Shown here: positions 50,208 through 63,766 of the stretch, piece by piece
Layout: every line of letters starts with the position of its first letter
Numbering within the stretch: position 1 is the stretch's first letter
NCBI GenBank assembly: GCA_013397935.1
Contig: VZRN01005169.1
Span: forward strand, 248,001 to 312,000
From: Dasyornis broadbenti
Taxonomy: Eukaryota; Chordata; Aves; Passeriformes; Dasyornithidae
DNA length: 64,000 bases
Direction of reading: 5' to 3'
Program-made: the position numbers and the translations under genes
The notes under the pieces: generated by a model
Seen by the model: only the letters and a program-made list of their open reading frames with translations
Told to the model about the DNA's origin: nothing
Databases searched by the model: none

Positions 50208-53200
50208 GAAATCACTGGAGACTTTGGTAATAACTTGGGAAGGAAGAAATTCATAAAAATAGGCTTGGGGTGAAAATAGCATCAATCCTTTAGGCATGAG
50301 ACTTCTAAGTCCCTGGCATTTGTTTTGCAGCACCATGAAGTTCACAGCCTCTGTATTATTAACTCTAACATCTTTCTAAATTTTATTCTGTGTATCTCTT
50401 ACTCCATAACTTTGTACTGTATTTTAAACATCATCAATTTAATTTCCTAAACTTCTTTCAGCAAATTACCTGTTTGGATTTTGCCTCTTGATTCTAAAGC
50501 AGGCATTTGTTCAATGCTAAAAAAAAAAAAAGAGTGGTTAACATGAAACGACTCCAAAATGTCTGACAAAATGCTGCCTATAATAGAACAAAGCATAGTG
50601 TTGTTGTAATTTATGATGTTTCTTATTGATTTGCTCATTTAAAAAAGCCTGTCTTGCTCTCTCTGCATTTGGTATCCAACATGTTGTCTTGTGCTGACAA
50701 CCATAGCTTGTTCCAGAGTAATTTAAGGCTCAGCAGCTTTGCTCAGCATCACAAATTCAGTTTTTGGTAGAGCTGAGAATAGAGCCTCTCTCTTCTGTCA
50801 TGGCTCAGTTCCTCACTGTAATTGTGGGGCAGCTTTCCTACTGACTGAGCAAACCTCTGGTATGACCAAGCCTGTTATAATGAACAGTGCTACTTCAAAT
50901 TTTGATGAATTCCCCTCATTCAGTAATTTTTTTTTCAATTTTAAAACATAATTACTCAGTGAATTGTTGCAAAATATGATTGTCTAATTTAAAAAAAAAG
51001 AAGCGGATGTTAATATTTCATTTTGCAGTCTAGAATTCTCTACTGCTTATTAAGCAAGCAGGTTGAGAAAGTGATTGTGTTGTAAGATGATTGACAAGCT
51101 GTGGTGTGTGTAGGAACTTGAACAACTTGGGTTAAAATGTTTGAAAATGTTGTGGCAGTTTGGTCTGTTTTACTCAGGTTTATGGGACTAGTAACAGGTC
51201 AAGAATTTACAGTAACTAAAGGGGCTTCTACCTCCTTTTATTTTTTTAGAAACAGTGCTCACATTTGCAGACCACCTTTCCTGTAGTGAGGTGCAACCCC
51301 AGGAATTAGCAATGCATGAGATGCCTACATAATTGTCAATTCACCTTTCACCCTTAGTCATAAAGAAAGCTCTTCTATAAAGTCCATAACATCTTTGTAG
51401 GTTATGCAGTTGTGGAGAAAACTAGTAATTAATTTAGTGATAGGACGCATGAGAGACAGAGCTTGTGGGATGTGACACGGCACAATGTGTCCACTGGAGT
51501 GCTGACTATTCACCTGTGACCATTTGTTAGAGTGCTCTGCTTGCAAAACAGGGATGTGCTTTTTTAAAATCTTGGAGGCCACATGGGCTCGTTGGAATTC
51601 TAATTACAATGTTTCTATTTTTTTTTTTTAATAGCCCATTTATCTATTGAAGGAGATCAGGAAGAGGATGACAGAAACACGTCTTGCCATTTCTTCCTTC
51701 CTTCTACAAATATCTCAGACAGTGAGATGATATCCTGCTGAGGACACTGCATGGTGACCTTTTCAAGGAGTCCTTAACATGCAGTTTACTTCCAATGTAG
51801 AAAGTTTGCTGGCCTGAAAGTTTCCCTCTTTGGTTGCAGGCCCAGCAGGTGCTCAGAGCCCCCCAAGTTGTGTTTTCAGCAGCAGAACAAAGAGCAGGGC
51901 TGGCTTCAAGCACGAAGAGGTGCAGCTGGCAGTGGAGGTTATGATTGCCTATCAATAGGTATTCATCCTATTAATTAAGCTGCTGCTGTAAAACTCAGCT
52001 AGAGTACAGCTTTTCAGTCCGCCTGTTGTAAAGTAAGCTGAGTCACCTGTAGAATGATGTTAATAAGAGGGCTCTAAAGCTTGTGAGAAGGCTTTTATCA
52101 AGACCTCTTCTGTTGAGGCTGGCAGCAGCCTCTTTCAGAGACATGGCTGCTGGGCTGTCTATCTGTGAATGACAAATGGCATTCACTTCTCTGGAAGCTC
52201 TGTGCGCTGCTTTTGTGAACTTTGACTAACAGGAGCCAAGCTGTGACCTCACGCTGCTTTTGTTCCTCAGCTGTAGGCATCTTATGATAAAGACTTTCAG
52301 CGCCTTTCTTGGCTCTACTGAAGTCTTGTTTTGCAGCCCTTTGGTTTTTGGCTTCTTTAAGGTTTTGCTTTATTTTTGAGCATGAAGAGGCAAGAGTATG
52401 CACATTTCATTTTCCTTTATGAGATCACTGTGAACTAGTGTGTGACATTTTGGGATGCAGGTGGTTTGTTTTAACTATTTGATGGAGATTCTTGTAGTGC
52501 CTCTTAGGACTATGGAGAGTTTTTTGCTTGTTCAACTTATTTACTTCAGGGTTCTTGCATTTCAAGTTTAGGTCCAGTTCAGTTCCACTTCTGTAGCACA
52601 TAAAGCAAGTGAGCTGCTCTCTCTAAAGCCCTGGAGAAGGATGTGAGCAGCAGAGTGGGGGGTACTACAAACTCCAGTGGCACAGCTCACCCTCTTCACA
52701 AGTGCTGCTGAGGAAGGACAGCCTGAGACTTTCCTCCAGGTGGTCTCTCAAGCAGAAAGGTAACAATTCTAGGAAATTCCTTTCCTGCCACCAGTTCACA
52801 AGCTCAACAAACAATCCCTGTGTGGAGGCAGTGGGATCATCCTTCTAGTTTCTTACTCTTCTTTGCTAACGACTTGGAATTTATTGAACAGTTCCTTTCT
52901 GGAGGGATTAGGTAGTGGTGGTCTGTTTCTTCGTTCCTGAACCTTTCCAAGTCTTTCTAAGAAGACAAAAAAGAAAAAAAAGTTGACAGAAAACATCCTC
53001 GAAACAGTCTCATGTCACCATACACAAATTGTTCTGCCAGAGTAAATGCTAAAATCTCCCTTGTGTTCCTGCTAAGCTTGTGTGACTGCTTTTGTTTTAG
53101 GTATTGACTTTCTGGATTCTTCATTCCGGGGAGGCTGAGAAGCCAAAGGCAGCTCAGTTGTGTGAGTAACACATCAGTCGTGTTCAGATGGAGGCTTGTT

Positions 53201-54189
53201 TCTGTGGAGAAAAACGCCCTTCCGCCTGAGCAGCGAGGCAAGCTCTGCTGCCCTTTCATGTGCAGCCTTCTGGCTGATACTCAACCCTGCCCTGGTGTCA
53301 CAGTTTCCTGATTTATAAGCTTGCAGTAGAAGCTACTGATTGTAGCTGCTCATCAGGAGCACCAGTGAAAAGTCACCAGCTTTGACAGATGTGACTGTCA
53401 ACATTTTTCTCCATTTTTATTTTCTGTAAATTCCTGGTTTTCAGACCTCTCATTCTGCCCATCAAGCAGTGAGCAGATGATGTTCCTCTGCATGCCCTGT
53501 GGCATGTCATGTTCTTTGCAGGACTCCTGTTGATCACTGTTGCATTTTAATAAAATCATGTGTATCAGGCTTGGCTGTCCTAAGTCCACTTGTAGCTTCC
53601 AGGAGGCTTGTTCTGGCTGCCTGTACATTCTTACACCCACTCAATCCTTGTAAACCATTAGAGTATCGTTCTTTTGGTTAAGGTCATGAGTAGGGTGTGG
53701 AACAGCCTTTTCTTTAATTTCTTACTCTATCTCACTTTTGGAAGATTGGTCATCAGTTTTACTGGTGTCCTTATTTTTGCTTTTTCCTTCAGGTCTTGTT
53801 TTCCTGCCTTTGTAGTGGTTTCTTTTTCCACTGAGTTGCAGTGCAGAGCCTCATACTAAAATGTATCCCTGCCAGCTGAGAGTGGATAAAACAGGTCTGG
53901 GCAAGGAAGGGTGTCTCTTTGTGGACATAGTGCAGGCTGGAATGTGGATGTAGTTGCCTGAGCCAAGACTAACTCCTTGAGGTGAAGGTTTTATTTCTTT
54001 CCTGTGATTAAGCTGGGAGTGTGTTAGTTTAGAGTAGCAATAGGTTTAAGGAAATTATTTCTTGTTGTTTCCTTTTGTCTGTTTCTAGGAAATCTCCCTG
54101 TATTAAGGAATCAAAACAGAGACTGGATGCTTGCTCTGAGCCATTTGTCACCAAAAAGAAGGAAAAAAGCAATCTTTCCTAGTGCTGAT

Positions 54190-54254
54190 TTTTTTTCTTT
54201 TTCTTCTTTTTTTTTTTNTTTTTTTTTTTTCCCTTTTCCTTCCTAGGAAAAGGG
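54190..54254. repeat. Pyrimidine tract with ambiguous base and adjoining hairpin
   Basis: A T-rich run of about 40 bases contains a single N at 54218, an uncalled base inside a homopolymer. It continues into CCCTTTTCC (54231-54239), a six-base loop, and the exact complement GGAAAAGGG (54246-54254). Confidence 0.85.
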
Positions 54255-54784
54255 TTTCCTCCTAGAAAATGAAAAGAACTTGAATTGTTGAGGTGGCAGG
54301 TAATTGATACATATCTGCCCAGTCTGAAAACGTACTTAACTTTTACATAACTACCTATGAGTGTTTAGGAAGCTGGCAAGCTGCAGTGGACTGTGTGGTT
54401 TTCATTATGTCAGTGTTTTTAAACTTGTTGCAAATGGCCTTCTTTTATGGGTGGTTAGAATTCCTTTTAAGTTGTCATTCAGAAAGTCCCAGAGGGAAGG
54501 GGAGCTGTGACAGCTCAGCAGATCGTGCTGTGCCCTAACTCCAGGCAGGATGCTGCTGTGCCCTAAGGAACAGCACATGGCACAGAGCAAAATCTGGTTC
54601 AGCAGCCCTGCTGTGCTCCTTTGCAAGACTTAGAGTTTACAGCACCGGAGTAACTGAGGCAGCATGAGAAATACTTTGCTTGCTTGGTCTAATTTTTGTT
54701 GCTGTAGCTCCTGAATGCATAACTACATGATTAATGCAGAGATTTTAATCTTCTGACCCCCTTGCAAACACTTATTAATTGCAC

Positions 54785-54875
54785 TCATGGATTTTAAATT
54801 TTTAGAACTAGAAGGGATAATTATGATCCTGTAATTTGGTCTCTCTGTGCAGTGGAACACAAATCTTCTACTTAA
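54785..54875 (+). mobile_element. Possible ancient amniote repeat relic
   Basis: TTTTTAGAACTAGAAGGGAT, then AATTATGATCCTGTAATTTG and GTCTCTCTGTGCA resemble the common turtle/crocodile repeat motif 'agagccagaagggaccattatgatcatctagtctgacctcctg'. The match is short and from memory of the motif, so confidence is low. Confidence 0.35.
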
Positions 54876-55691
54876 TCGATGGTTTTGTTCCCCTCACTTT
54901 AAAAGTGTGCTCCTTATTTAAGGAATTTATTTTCTAGCCTCAATATCCAGTCATCAAAATTTTTCAAAGTATTGTCAGGCTTGTTGCCTATGCAATTATC
55001 AAGCTGGTATTAGTCTTCACTTTTTAAAAATCAAATGAGCAGAGCTGTTAGAACAGCCTCAATATAGGGCATGTTCTCCTGTTTGCAGATGTTCCTCCTC
55101 CATTTGCTTATTAACTTCCTAATTTCTTTATAACAAAGAAAACTTTGTTTGCTGTGCAGTTTGTTTGCTGTTGTTTGTCATGTTTACAGGGTTGCTTAGT
55201 AACCTGTCTCTAGCTGCAAATTTTTTCACATATATCAAAGGTAATTTTAACCTTTTTGGCTTATATAAACTTCTGCCTGGTGGAATATTTGCTAGGACCC
55301 TCCATCATCGTTGCCCTCACTATCATCATACCATCCAGAAAAGGATTCCTATTCCAGGAGAATTACCTACACCCTTTGGGTCCTGGACATCGTTTGGCCC
55401 CACTGGAACACACATAACTCTCTAATGGTTCTCTCTGGATTGTGTGAATAAAATATGGAAAAAGTGGGAAAACAACCACTATCAACATATTTCTCTCTTC
55501 CCTGGAAGAATCTTGCTAAAGTCCTGTGAACTAGATTTTAAGAGCATTCAAGATTCACCAGTCTCCTTTTAGGTATCTTAAGTCAGATGTTTGAAATGTT
55601 TGCACTCTCCCGGTTGATAAAGGGCTACTGGCTGCTCTGGATTTCCCCCTCTCCCTCAGAAATACCTATTTAAAGTTAAACCTTTTGAAGA

Positions 55692-55724
55692 AGAGGATAG
55701 TGATTCTTCAAATCACTATCCTCT
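55692..55724. repeat. Perfect 14-bp stem-loop
   Basis: AGAGGATAGTGATT is followed by loop CTTCA and the exact complement AATCACTATCCTCT. No U-run follows and the flanks do not extend the stem, so it is shorter than a usual microRNA precursor. It may be the result of a templated copying event. Confidence 0.9.
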
Positions 55725-58700
55725 AATGCTGATGTTTGCAGAAATAGAATGACTTGGAAGTAAGACTTTCTGCTAAAATTGTGGTGGATTTAGTCTGTTT
55801 GCTCTTTCAGTTCAGCATTTTTGTATATAAACATGGGTTTGGGTCAGTCTTCCCTCTTCTCCCTCCCAAGTTTTTCTATTCTGTTCCTGTTTGCTTGAAG
55901 TCCTTTACCACTGGGTGCCACTGTTTGATAGTTCTTAACATTTGTATCAGTGAAGCCCTGAAAAAACTCTCCACTTGCTCTTTGGACTTCTTATTTTGAA
56001 TCAAGGCTCAGTTTTCATGTGGCATCCCATGTTTTAATGTAGTAAAATCTGATTCAAACAAACTTGCCCTGATTTTTAATTCAGTGACCCACAATGCTGA
56101 TGGTGCGCTGTAGCTGCAGGGAGTATAAACTGATATTATTTGCTTTTCTGCTCTTAAAATCTCTTTAAAAAATGCATCATTCCAGAATTGTATATGAATC
56201 AGTGTTGACCCATGTATAAATAAATTGCTTGTTACCTTTGGGGATTAATCTAGTTGCAAACTGTGCTGTTGAGTGCCTTTTCTAAGAGGCATAATTTCAA
56301 TTATCATCTCCTGAAAATCATGTTATTGTGCTGTAATAATTACCTGTGTAGTGTTTTGGTGAAGATTACATGTATATTCAGTTGGGTGCCTTTGCCAGTC
56401 ATGATTTATTCCTTTCAAATAACTGACATAGATGAGAACGCAGTGGGGTGTGCACGACATGCGGTTGTTCTGCAGGGCAAAAGCACTGTAGTCACTAAGG
56501 GCCTTTTTAATGAGAGGAGTCCAAAACACAGGGTCTTCTGATTGCCATCAGAATGGCTTTCCACATCCCCAGCCCTGTCTAGGGATTTAGGTAATCACAG
56601 GATCCTGAGCAAAATGAATATGGGGAATATAAAGTGCTTAATAAACATGCAGGGAATTTTGGAAAGACACATGATGTAAGATGCACAGTGTGTGTTATCT
56701 GCCATTAGTCCCAGACTGGAACTGTGCTGTTACAGTGGGTGGATCACAGACCAGGATGTAGGGAAGATAAGTGCTGTTCACAGTGTGGTGCTCTTCATCG
56801 TATTTCTTTCTGTCTTTTCTACTACCTGTATTAAAAATTAGATGCTAAGTAGTTTGTTGCAGTGAGTCTATATCTGAGTTTCACCCGTGTCTGATGAAAA
56901 TGGGACCTTTTGGAAGGTCTCCACCTTCTCCTCTCCCAATGTTCTTAAAGCACCTCCTGTTGCAGTAGGAGGGGAGAGGCACTTTCTTTCTGTCTTCTGC
57001 CTCTCATTAAACAGCTGTATTGACACCTCTTCAGCATTTTAACTGAGCAAGAGAAGAAAGAAATGCAACTATTTAGAGTTGATCCTTTCAGCTGGTTTTG
57101 AAGCCAATGGCAGAGAGCTTTGTTGTATATATTGCAGCCTGAGGGAAATTTCTTTAGGATTAATACAAATTCCTGTTATTGAGGTTCCTGGGTTTTTTAG
57201 TGGAAGGTGTGAGGTCATTCTTAAAGCTGTTAGTGTCTTCCCGCATCTCTTTTCCAAGAAAACTAGAGACTAAGAGGAAGGAGCTGTTCTGTCCTTACCA
57301 GTGTTGCTTTCCAGGCCTCTGCCTCTCTGGGGGTCAAGGCTGTTCCCTCTGCACCCAAGACTTGACTGCACTTCAAATCCCTGGAACAGAGACTGCCTGG
57401 TGCTGTTTAAATTGAATGGTAGCCATGAGCAGCTCTTTGCATTTGAGAGAATTGAAACAGTGTGAAACACTGCCCCAGATTGTGCACTCTACCTTCCTTC
57501 AGGTGTCAGTGCCAATGCAAACATCTTTAAAATGACCGTCTTTCTTCTGGTTTCTCATTTAGTCCATGTTTTATCTGTGCTTTGTTGATGTTTCACTCAG
57601 CAGTACTTAAGGGAAGAGAATGAGTGTTAACTGGATTTACTTCAGATTTTGAGTGGGTTAGGTCATTTTAATATCGTCTAAAGTGACAACAGGAACAGCT
57701 TCAGGAGCCAGCAAGCTCTGCTTCTTTCTATATCCTTGACATCACTGAGATTGCTTTGGGCTGCCCTGATCAAGTGAGCCCTTGTTCCTGAGAGATTTCC
57801 ATGTGGTCTGTCAGTCTTTTGGCAGCCATGCAACTAATGAAGCCATCAACTAATGAAATCATGATACCCAGTGTCAGGGGGGTGCTGTGAGTTAAACTGT
57901 CCTGGCATGGGATGGGCAGAACTTTGTCAGCCTTGGGATGGGATGTGAGATACTGAAGTGCATGACAAGAAGTAGCGAGATTGGCCTTGCAAAAATGCAT
58001 GGTGGTTTCTAAGGTGCTCTTCTCTTTTACGTGTGGAGCTATAAACAAAAGCCAGATGCCTGCCAAAGGGTTTAAAAGTCCCATGATGTTAATTTTGAGG
58101 AACTGTAATGTAGTAAGTAACCTGGTAAGGTAACAAGATAGTATTCAGTGGGCAATTCCATACTGCCTTGAATGTGTTTGATTGTGAGGCAGGTGAAGAC
58201 ATTACTGTTAGGATCTAGAAGCAAAGCTCTTGTTGCTGGGAAGTGGCAGCCTTTGAACAAAGCATGAGGTGGGAGGAATTGCACCCAGGACCCCTCTGGT
58301 CCTTTCCTCTCTCTGTGCAGGCAGTCTGGCTGTGTTTTGCTGTGGCCCAAACTCCATCCTCCCTTTCAGCCACAAAAGACAGTGTGATTTAGAGTCAAGT
58401 TCCTTTGTTGGTGTCTGGCTGGAGTTTTGCTGGAAAGAGTATTTCATATTCTGTTTTCAGGAACTCTTACTTTGAATTAAAGGATGAACTGTGGGAAGTT
58501 ATTAAAGATATCTATAATCAAGGATTAATCAAGTAAATCTCTCTAGTTGAGTGCCTCTTACTACACTGAGAGCATATAGATAAAGATGATAGCGGTGTGA
58601 GCTTTCATGTGCAAACAGTGCTGAGGTGGTGCCTGCGAAGCACACTCTGCATTTAAGTAGCTCTTTTGCTTTCTACCCAAGCTGGCTGATGTGAGGTGGT

Positions 58701-61530
58701 GCTTGGTCATGTAACATCTGAGCAGAGACATGCTGAAGAATTTTTATTTCAGTTCCTCTTGAAATTGGAAAGGGGAGAGTAAAACAAGATGTTTTTTCCT
58801 GAAGAATGTCTTTGGATTACTTGTAGCAAGCTGCAAGTCTGCAGTAGTTTAAAAAGCTAAAAATATAAGTCTTAAAACGTAGTGTTTGATGGTTTACAGT
58901 ACATCTCAGAACAGATGTTGAAGCTTTTTCAAGAATAAAATCTTCAGGAGGTATTCAGTATTTGAGCTAGTGCTCCTGTGAAAGATATTAGTTCAAGAAT
59001 TTATTAAGGCAAAAAGGAAATCACATGAATTTAGCCTTAATGTAACTTTTGGATTTATTATAGTCTATTATTTTCATGTCCATTGGTATTTTTAGGCATT
59101 TATTTATCTGCTTTTTAAGGGGCCTCAAATCTACCTCTGCTTTCACAGCTGGAAATAATTGTGGGAATCATTTGAAGGGTGAAAATGCCATATATATGTG
59201 TAATAATAGAAATATATGGTGTCTTACAGGAATTTTTATATTCAGATTCCATATGTAGAGGGTGATTTCTGGTATGAGGAATATCAGATAGAAAATAAAT
59301 GCACTTCTCTGAATGCCATATAAACATGAGAGGGTTTGGGGTTTTTTTCCATGAACTTCTCTGTCCTGTGAAAGCCATGGGAGCCTGTAGCAAAAGCTCT
59401 GGCAGCTGCTGAAAGCTTAGCCTGGCATTGTTAAGATATCTGTTAAAAACACTGGTGTCTGTCTGTAGTTCTCTTTGTACGCATGTTTCCAGTGTTACTG
59501 CCATTAAGGGACTTCTGCTGGAAAAATCCCCTCTGTAGGTAGAATAAAAAATAAATAACATTGGAAGCAAAGGAATCTGCTGGACACGTTTGCCGAGATG
59601 TGACTTGCACGCTTCTGGCAGGACCAACTTTTGAAGGGTCTTTTCTGTTTCCCCTGAATTTACTTGTGCTCCAAGGAAATTAAATGAGAACTACAAGTAT
59701 GTGACTGCTTGGTCTTGGCTCTTCGAGGCTGAGAGGTACCTGTATGGTACTTTCTGATTGCTCTAAGAGCATCTTTTTGTCTGGAAACATTAAACTTCTG
59801 TCTGGGAGGATACTTTAAGTAATTTTTCTACAGAGGCATTTTCTTTGTCTAGTGGGATGTTGAAATTGCTTTGCAGTTGTTTGAGGAGTTAAAATTCCTC
59901 TTCCTTGCAGGATCCCCAGTTTATTCTTTCTGTGGATCAAAATCCACGTACGTGTAAGAAGTTGTGGGCAAAGACTCTAAGAGTTACTCAGGCACGACAA
60001 GTTAAGGTAGATAAATGCTTCTGTGCTGCTTGTGCAGCAACAGCTAATTCAGCAAATGCACTGGGGAAGCACCTGCCAAATTAGTGGGTGTATTAAACCT
60101 GAGCCAAGCTCAGCTAAAACATCCCCTGAATCCAAATCTCCTTTATTTGGAGCAAGGTAGTAAGAAAACACAGCAATGGATTGTGCATTCTCAGTTGATC
60201 ATATAACAGCAGATGGTTAAAAGGAGCCTCTCGGATGCTCTTCAGGCAGCATGTTCCTGCTAAGTGATTATTTGGATTATTAATGTCCCACTGTAGCACC
60301 TAGTGATGATCTGAAAGCAGCTTTATGGGCTGTGACTTTTGTGGTGATGAGCACTAGAGACTCATGGAATTAATAATGTTTTAATTGTTATTGCTTGAAC
60401 ATTGATTAAACTTGTTTAAGGACTTTTAAGGGATTCTGTCATTGAGCTTGACTGGTTTATTGGTGTGAGCCTGAACCTCAGAATGAAACTGGGGATAAAC
60501 TGCTCTGTTCTGTCTGCCCTTGGTGTAGTGGATCTTTTGTGCCTCAGTTTCCTTCATATGTGAAACTTGCCTGTGCTTTTGCGAATGTTAGCTTTGACAG
60601 GGTGTGGGGAGAGATCACCTTATCTTAATTGTATTGTTTGCATATAATATTACACAGTGACTGTGCAGGACTTTTCTGGTGTCCTGCAGCCAGGCTGAGG
60701 TTTGCAGAGGGTGTGAGAGAATTCACTGAGTGGGAACTGGGCACCCTGTGTCACTGGCTCTGTTTGGAAATCCTAGTTGAAATCATTTGCAGCTTAATCA
60801 CACGTGGAAAGATTCTTCGCTTCCCAAGGGAGTTTTATTCATTCATGTTTGCTGCTAGTAGAGTTCATGTTACAGTAGGAAACCACGATTCCTGACCTCT
60901 GAGTTGAATACAGGTTTTAAAAATAGTGATGAGACAGAAGAAAGAATAGACTTCACTTTAAGGACTTGCTCAAACCAAATCGATGTGCTGCAAGATACTG
61001 CACCACACTTTGAGAAATGATTGAATCAGATTGTTTTTCAGGGGCTTGAGTCAAGGAAATTGTACATTGTTTATGGCAGTTGTAGAGTAATTCTGTGTTT
61101 TTCATCTTCACCTAAGCAAACAAGAATTATCTTGAAGAAGCAGCAGGTTTTTTTTTTATTTACTTTAACAGAGAGCTGTTGATGATAAATGGCTTCTAGA
61201 AGATTCACAGGCCCATCAGTGCAACAGAACTGATAGAGGAATACACCAAAATAAATATTTACAGAGGAGGTTTATTTTGGGTGGAGGTTGGATAGCTAAT
61301 ATTTGAGTTTTGGTGTCATAAGCCTGATGTGAACACTGTGGAAGTATGAAATGTACATCCTTATGTAAGAAAAGAAAAGAACTGTAGCTAGTTTATTCAC
61401 TGTCCATGCTAAAGAGAATAGACCTCTACAAATGTTTTATTAACAGCATGGTGCTCTGTGGTGTGTGTTGAGGGATTTTGGAGTGTTCTTGGTTTTTGCA
61501 TGGCATGCTATTGAGCAGTGAGGGATTTGA

Positions 61531-61945
61531 GATGTGAGTTTAGCCAAGGGCCCCCAAGATGGGCTGTGGTAGAGGCTGAGGGACCTGGGCTGGCCCAGCC
61601 CAGAGCAGAGGTTTGGAGGGACCAAACAGCAGCCCCTGTGCTTGGGAGATGCTTTCCAAGGAGATGGAGACAGGCTCTTCACCAGAGTGCATGGCTGGAG
61701 TGTGAGAGGCAGCAGGCTTGAGTTGAAACAGGAGGTACATGTGGGTGTCAGGAAAAACCAAGGTGAAGACAGGCAAGAGAGGCCATCCCCAGAGGCAGTG
61801 CAGCCTTGGTGAACTTCAGGGTCTTACTGGGAAATGTTCTGAGCAACCTGCTCTGATCTCATAGCTGTTCCTGCTTTGAGGAAGAGGTTGGATTAGAAAT
61901 CAAGCTTCTTCAGACCTGTTTTCCAATGATCCTATATTGATTTGG
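61531..61945 (+). mobile_element. CR1 LINE 3' fragment, forward, diverged
   Basis: GAGACAGGCTCTTCACCAGA, GCAGGCTTGAGTTGAAACAG, GAGAGGCCATCCCCAGAGGC, CTGAGCAACCTGCTCTGATC, then CTGCTTTGAGGAAGAGGTTG and GATTAGAAATC follow the order of another CR1 subfamily. The terminus is near CCAATGATCCTATATTGA. It is more decayed than the copy at 45.3 kb, suggesting an older insertion or a different subfamily. Confidence 0.8.
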
Positions 61946-63740
61946 CATGTGGGTGATAGCTGGTTGCTTGATTGAAGCAGGGAGGACTCTGAAGCAGTGA
62001 CAGGAGAAGTATTTTTATTGCATGGTCAGTGTCAGAAGGAGGTTTATGCCATGTATAGCAATGCACTTCCACAGATGTGAACTATGGACAATTTTTGTAG
62101 CAGTTTCAGAGGTCCTTGTGAGACTTGACACCCCTACAAAATTAAAAAAATTTAGATATGAACTTGCCTTGAGGAACTCATGAAGGAGCCAGCCTGAGAG
62201 CAGCTCACAATGAGCTGTTTCTCATTGAAGTTGCTTCACAGAAACTTGTGTGAGATGTGGCATCACTAAAACACAGTTCACATCATCTGTTCAAACAAAG
62301 AAGCTGAAAGATCTCTGCCAGGTCCATTGCAAACATTCAAATTCAGAGTATCCTTCTCACATCTGCTGGAAACTTCTTGTTGTTTTGCTTCCTCACCTGT
62401 AAGCAGCTGTAGCTGGATGATGGTGGTGCTGTTCAATTTTAATGTACTGAACTATTAAGTGAAAATCTTTCCACTATATGAAATGGATTTTGATCAGACC
62501 TGGGCAACAATATGAGATTCTAACTGAAAGAAAATAGTTTAGGGTTTAAACTGTGTCTGAACATAGGTTTTAGCACCCATGGAGTAAGAGAGGGAGGGAA
62601 GGGCTGGAAACAGTGGGATCTAAATTAAAGCACATATTCAGCTTTTACTGGAAAAAGCATGGCAAATCCCAGTGATTCTCTGATTTGTCTCATAGCTCTG
62701 TGAATACAGTGTGCAGCATTCAGCTGTTCTGCCAGTCAGGAGAATGGAAGCCTATCGCCTTTTCTTTCATGTCCCATTGATTCATCTCTGTAAACCCACT
62801 TGCTGTGAGATTATTTTTTGGGGTCTGTTTCAGGGGCCAACGTTTCATCAAACTGACAACTGCAAATTCTGTGTGCAGGTTTCAGAACAGTGAAGAGAGA
62901 CAGAATTTCCCTTGAATGTGCTTTGTTTTGGATGCTGATCATCTTGTGATTGGTGCTTTTTAATGGAAAGGGCTATGAATTGTCACATATAAATTATTTG
63001 AAAACCATGGTTTACTTGTCAGCTTTTGCTTCAAAATGTTGTGATTTGATGTATAGATAAGTTTTCTATAGCAGGATAGGAAAGTGCCACTTTTCCAAAT
63101 TAAGTAAATCATCAGTTCATTGCCTTGAGGTCAGTGAATTTCTGTGGATTTTCACTGGGTGAAATACGGCCTTTAAGAAACAATCCCACCTAACTTTTTC
63201 TCCTCTACTTTTCTGCTCAGAAATCAGTCCCCCATCACAACAATTGCAGATCTGGCAATTTCCATATGAAAGGTTTTGCTCCATATAACTCAGGGCTTTG
63301 TTATCCACAGAGGTGTTTTCCCCACAGCTTACGTTAAAACACTGACAGCACAAAATGAGACTCAGCTTTTGATGCACATCCATAATATTTAATATAGTCA
63401 ATATTTAAAATGTCTTTAGGGTCTCAGTACTACTGATCCAAAAATGTTTCGTCTGCATAGGCTTATTAAAATCAATAGGGGTCTTCATACAGTAAACCTA
63501 AATTATTTGTCAAGTTATTCTTAAAATGGGAGAAACTATGTATCCAAGTCATTGGATGAAGGCTGTTGGAGATGCCATTGTTATGAAATTGCTGCCTACT
63601 TAAAAAAACGTTACTGATGTTTGCTCTGAGAGCCTTTTCTTTCTACAGACAAAACTAACCCAGGAAAAGCATGACTGTTGCCAATGTAATATGCTGCATT
63701 TGTGGTTTAGGACATCTTTTAAAGGCCTTTCAGTGTAGAT
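61946..63740. other. Intronic DNA before the coding exon
   Basis: No recognised repeat or exon. The reverse frame at 63117-63401 is short and without family resemblance. Confidence 0.5.
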
Positions 63741-63766
63741 TCACTACAGTGTTTCCCATTTTACAG
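63741..63766 (+). promoter_or_regulatory. FAM107B: Splice acceptor of the FAM107B coding exon
   Basis: A pyrimidine-rich stretch (GTTTCCCATTTTACAG) ends in AG at 63765-63766, directly before the open frame. A plausible branch-point A lies in TTCAC around 63743, about 23 bases upstream, which is the usual distance. The branch point is a guess; the acceptor itself is well supported by the coding homology that begins after it. Confidence 0.8.

Larger units (their letters stand above)
46801..54189. other. Intronic DNA without recognised exons
   Basis: No coding or RNA feature was recognised. It contains A runs at 50192-50207 and 50519-50531, a T run at 51618-51629 and a small tandem repeat with palindrome at 49422-49459. 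Confidence 0.5.
54255..61530. other. Intronic DNA, mostly featureless
   Basis: No exon was recognised. It holds a possible ancient repeat relic at 54785-54875 and the perfect hairpin at 55692-55724. The 170-codon reverse frame at 59115-59627 shows no family resemblance or domain pattern and is treated as chance. Confidence 0.5.
14073..63766 (+). other. FAM107B: Inferred long first intron of FAM107B
   Basis: The interval between the CpG-island donor and the coding-exon acceptor is about 49.7 kb. It contains only CR1 fragments, a few older repeat relics, homopolymers and unremarkable AT-rich sequence. No frame inside it resembles a known protein. A long first intron separating a CpG-island promoter from the first coding exon is common in vertebrate genes. 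Other unrecognised non-coding exons or enhancers may lie in it. Confidence 0.5.

Noticed and set aside
55660..55760. MicroRNA precursor at the 55.7-kb hairpin
   Set aside because: The stem is only 14 pairs and the flanks do not pair further, so it is too short for a typical Drosha substrate.
59115..59627. 170-codon reverse frame
   Set aside because: No recognisable domain, no family resemblance, unremarkable AT-rich surroundings and opposite strand to the gene. A frame this long can occur by chance in 64 kb.
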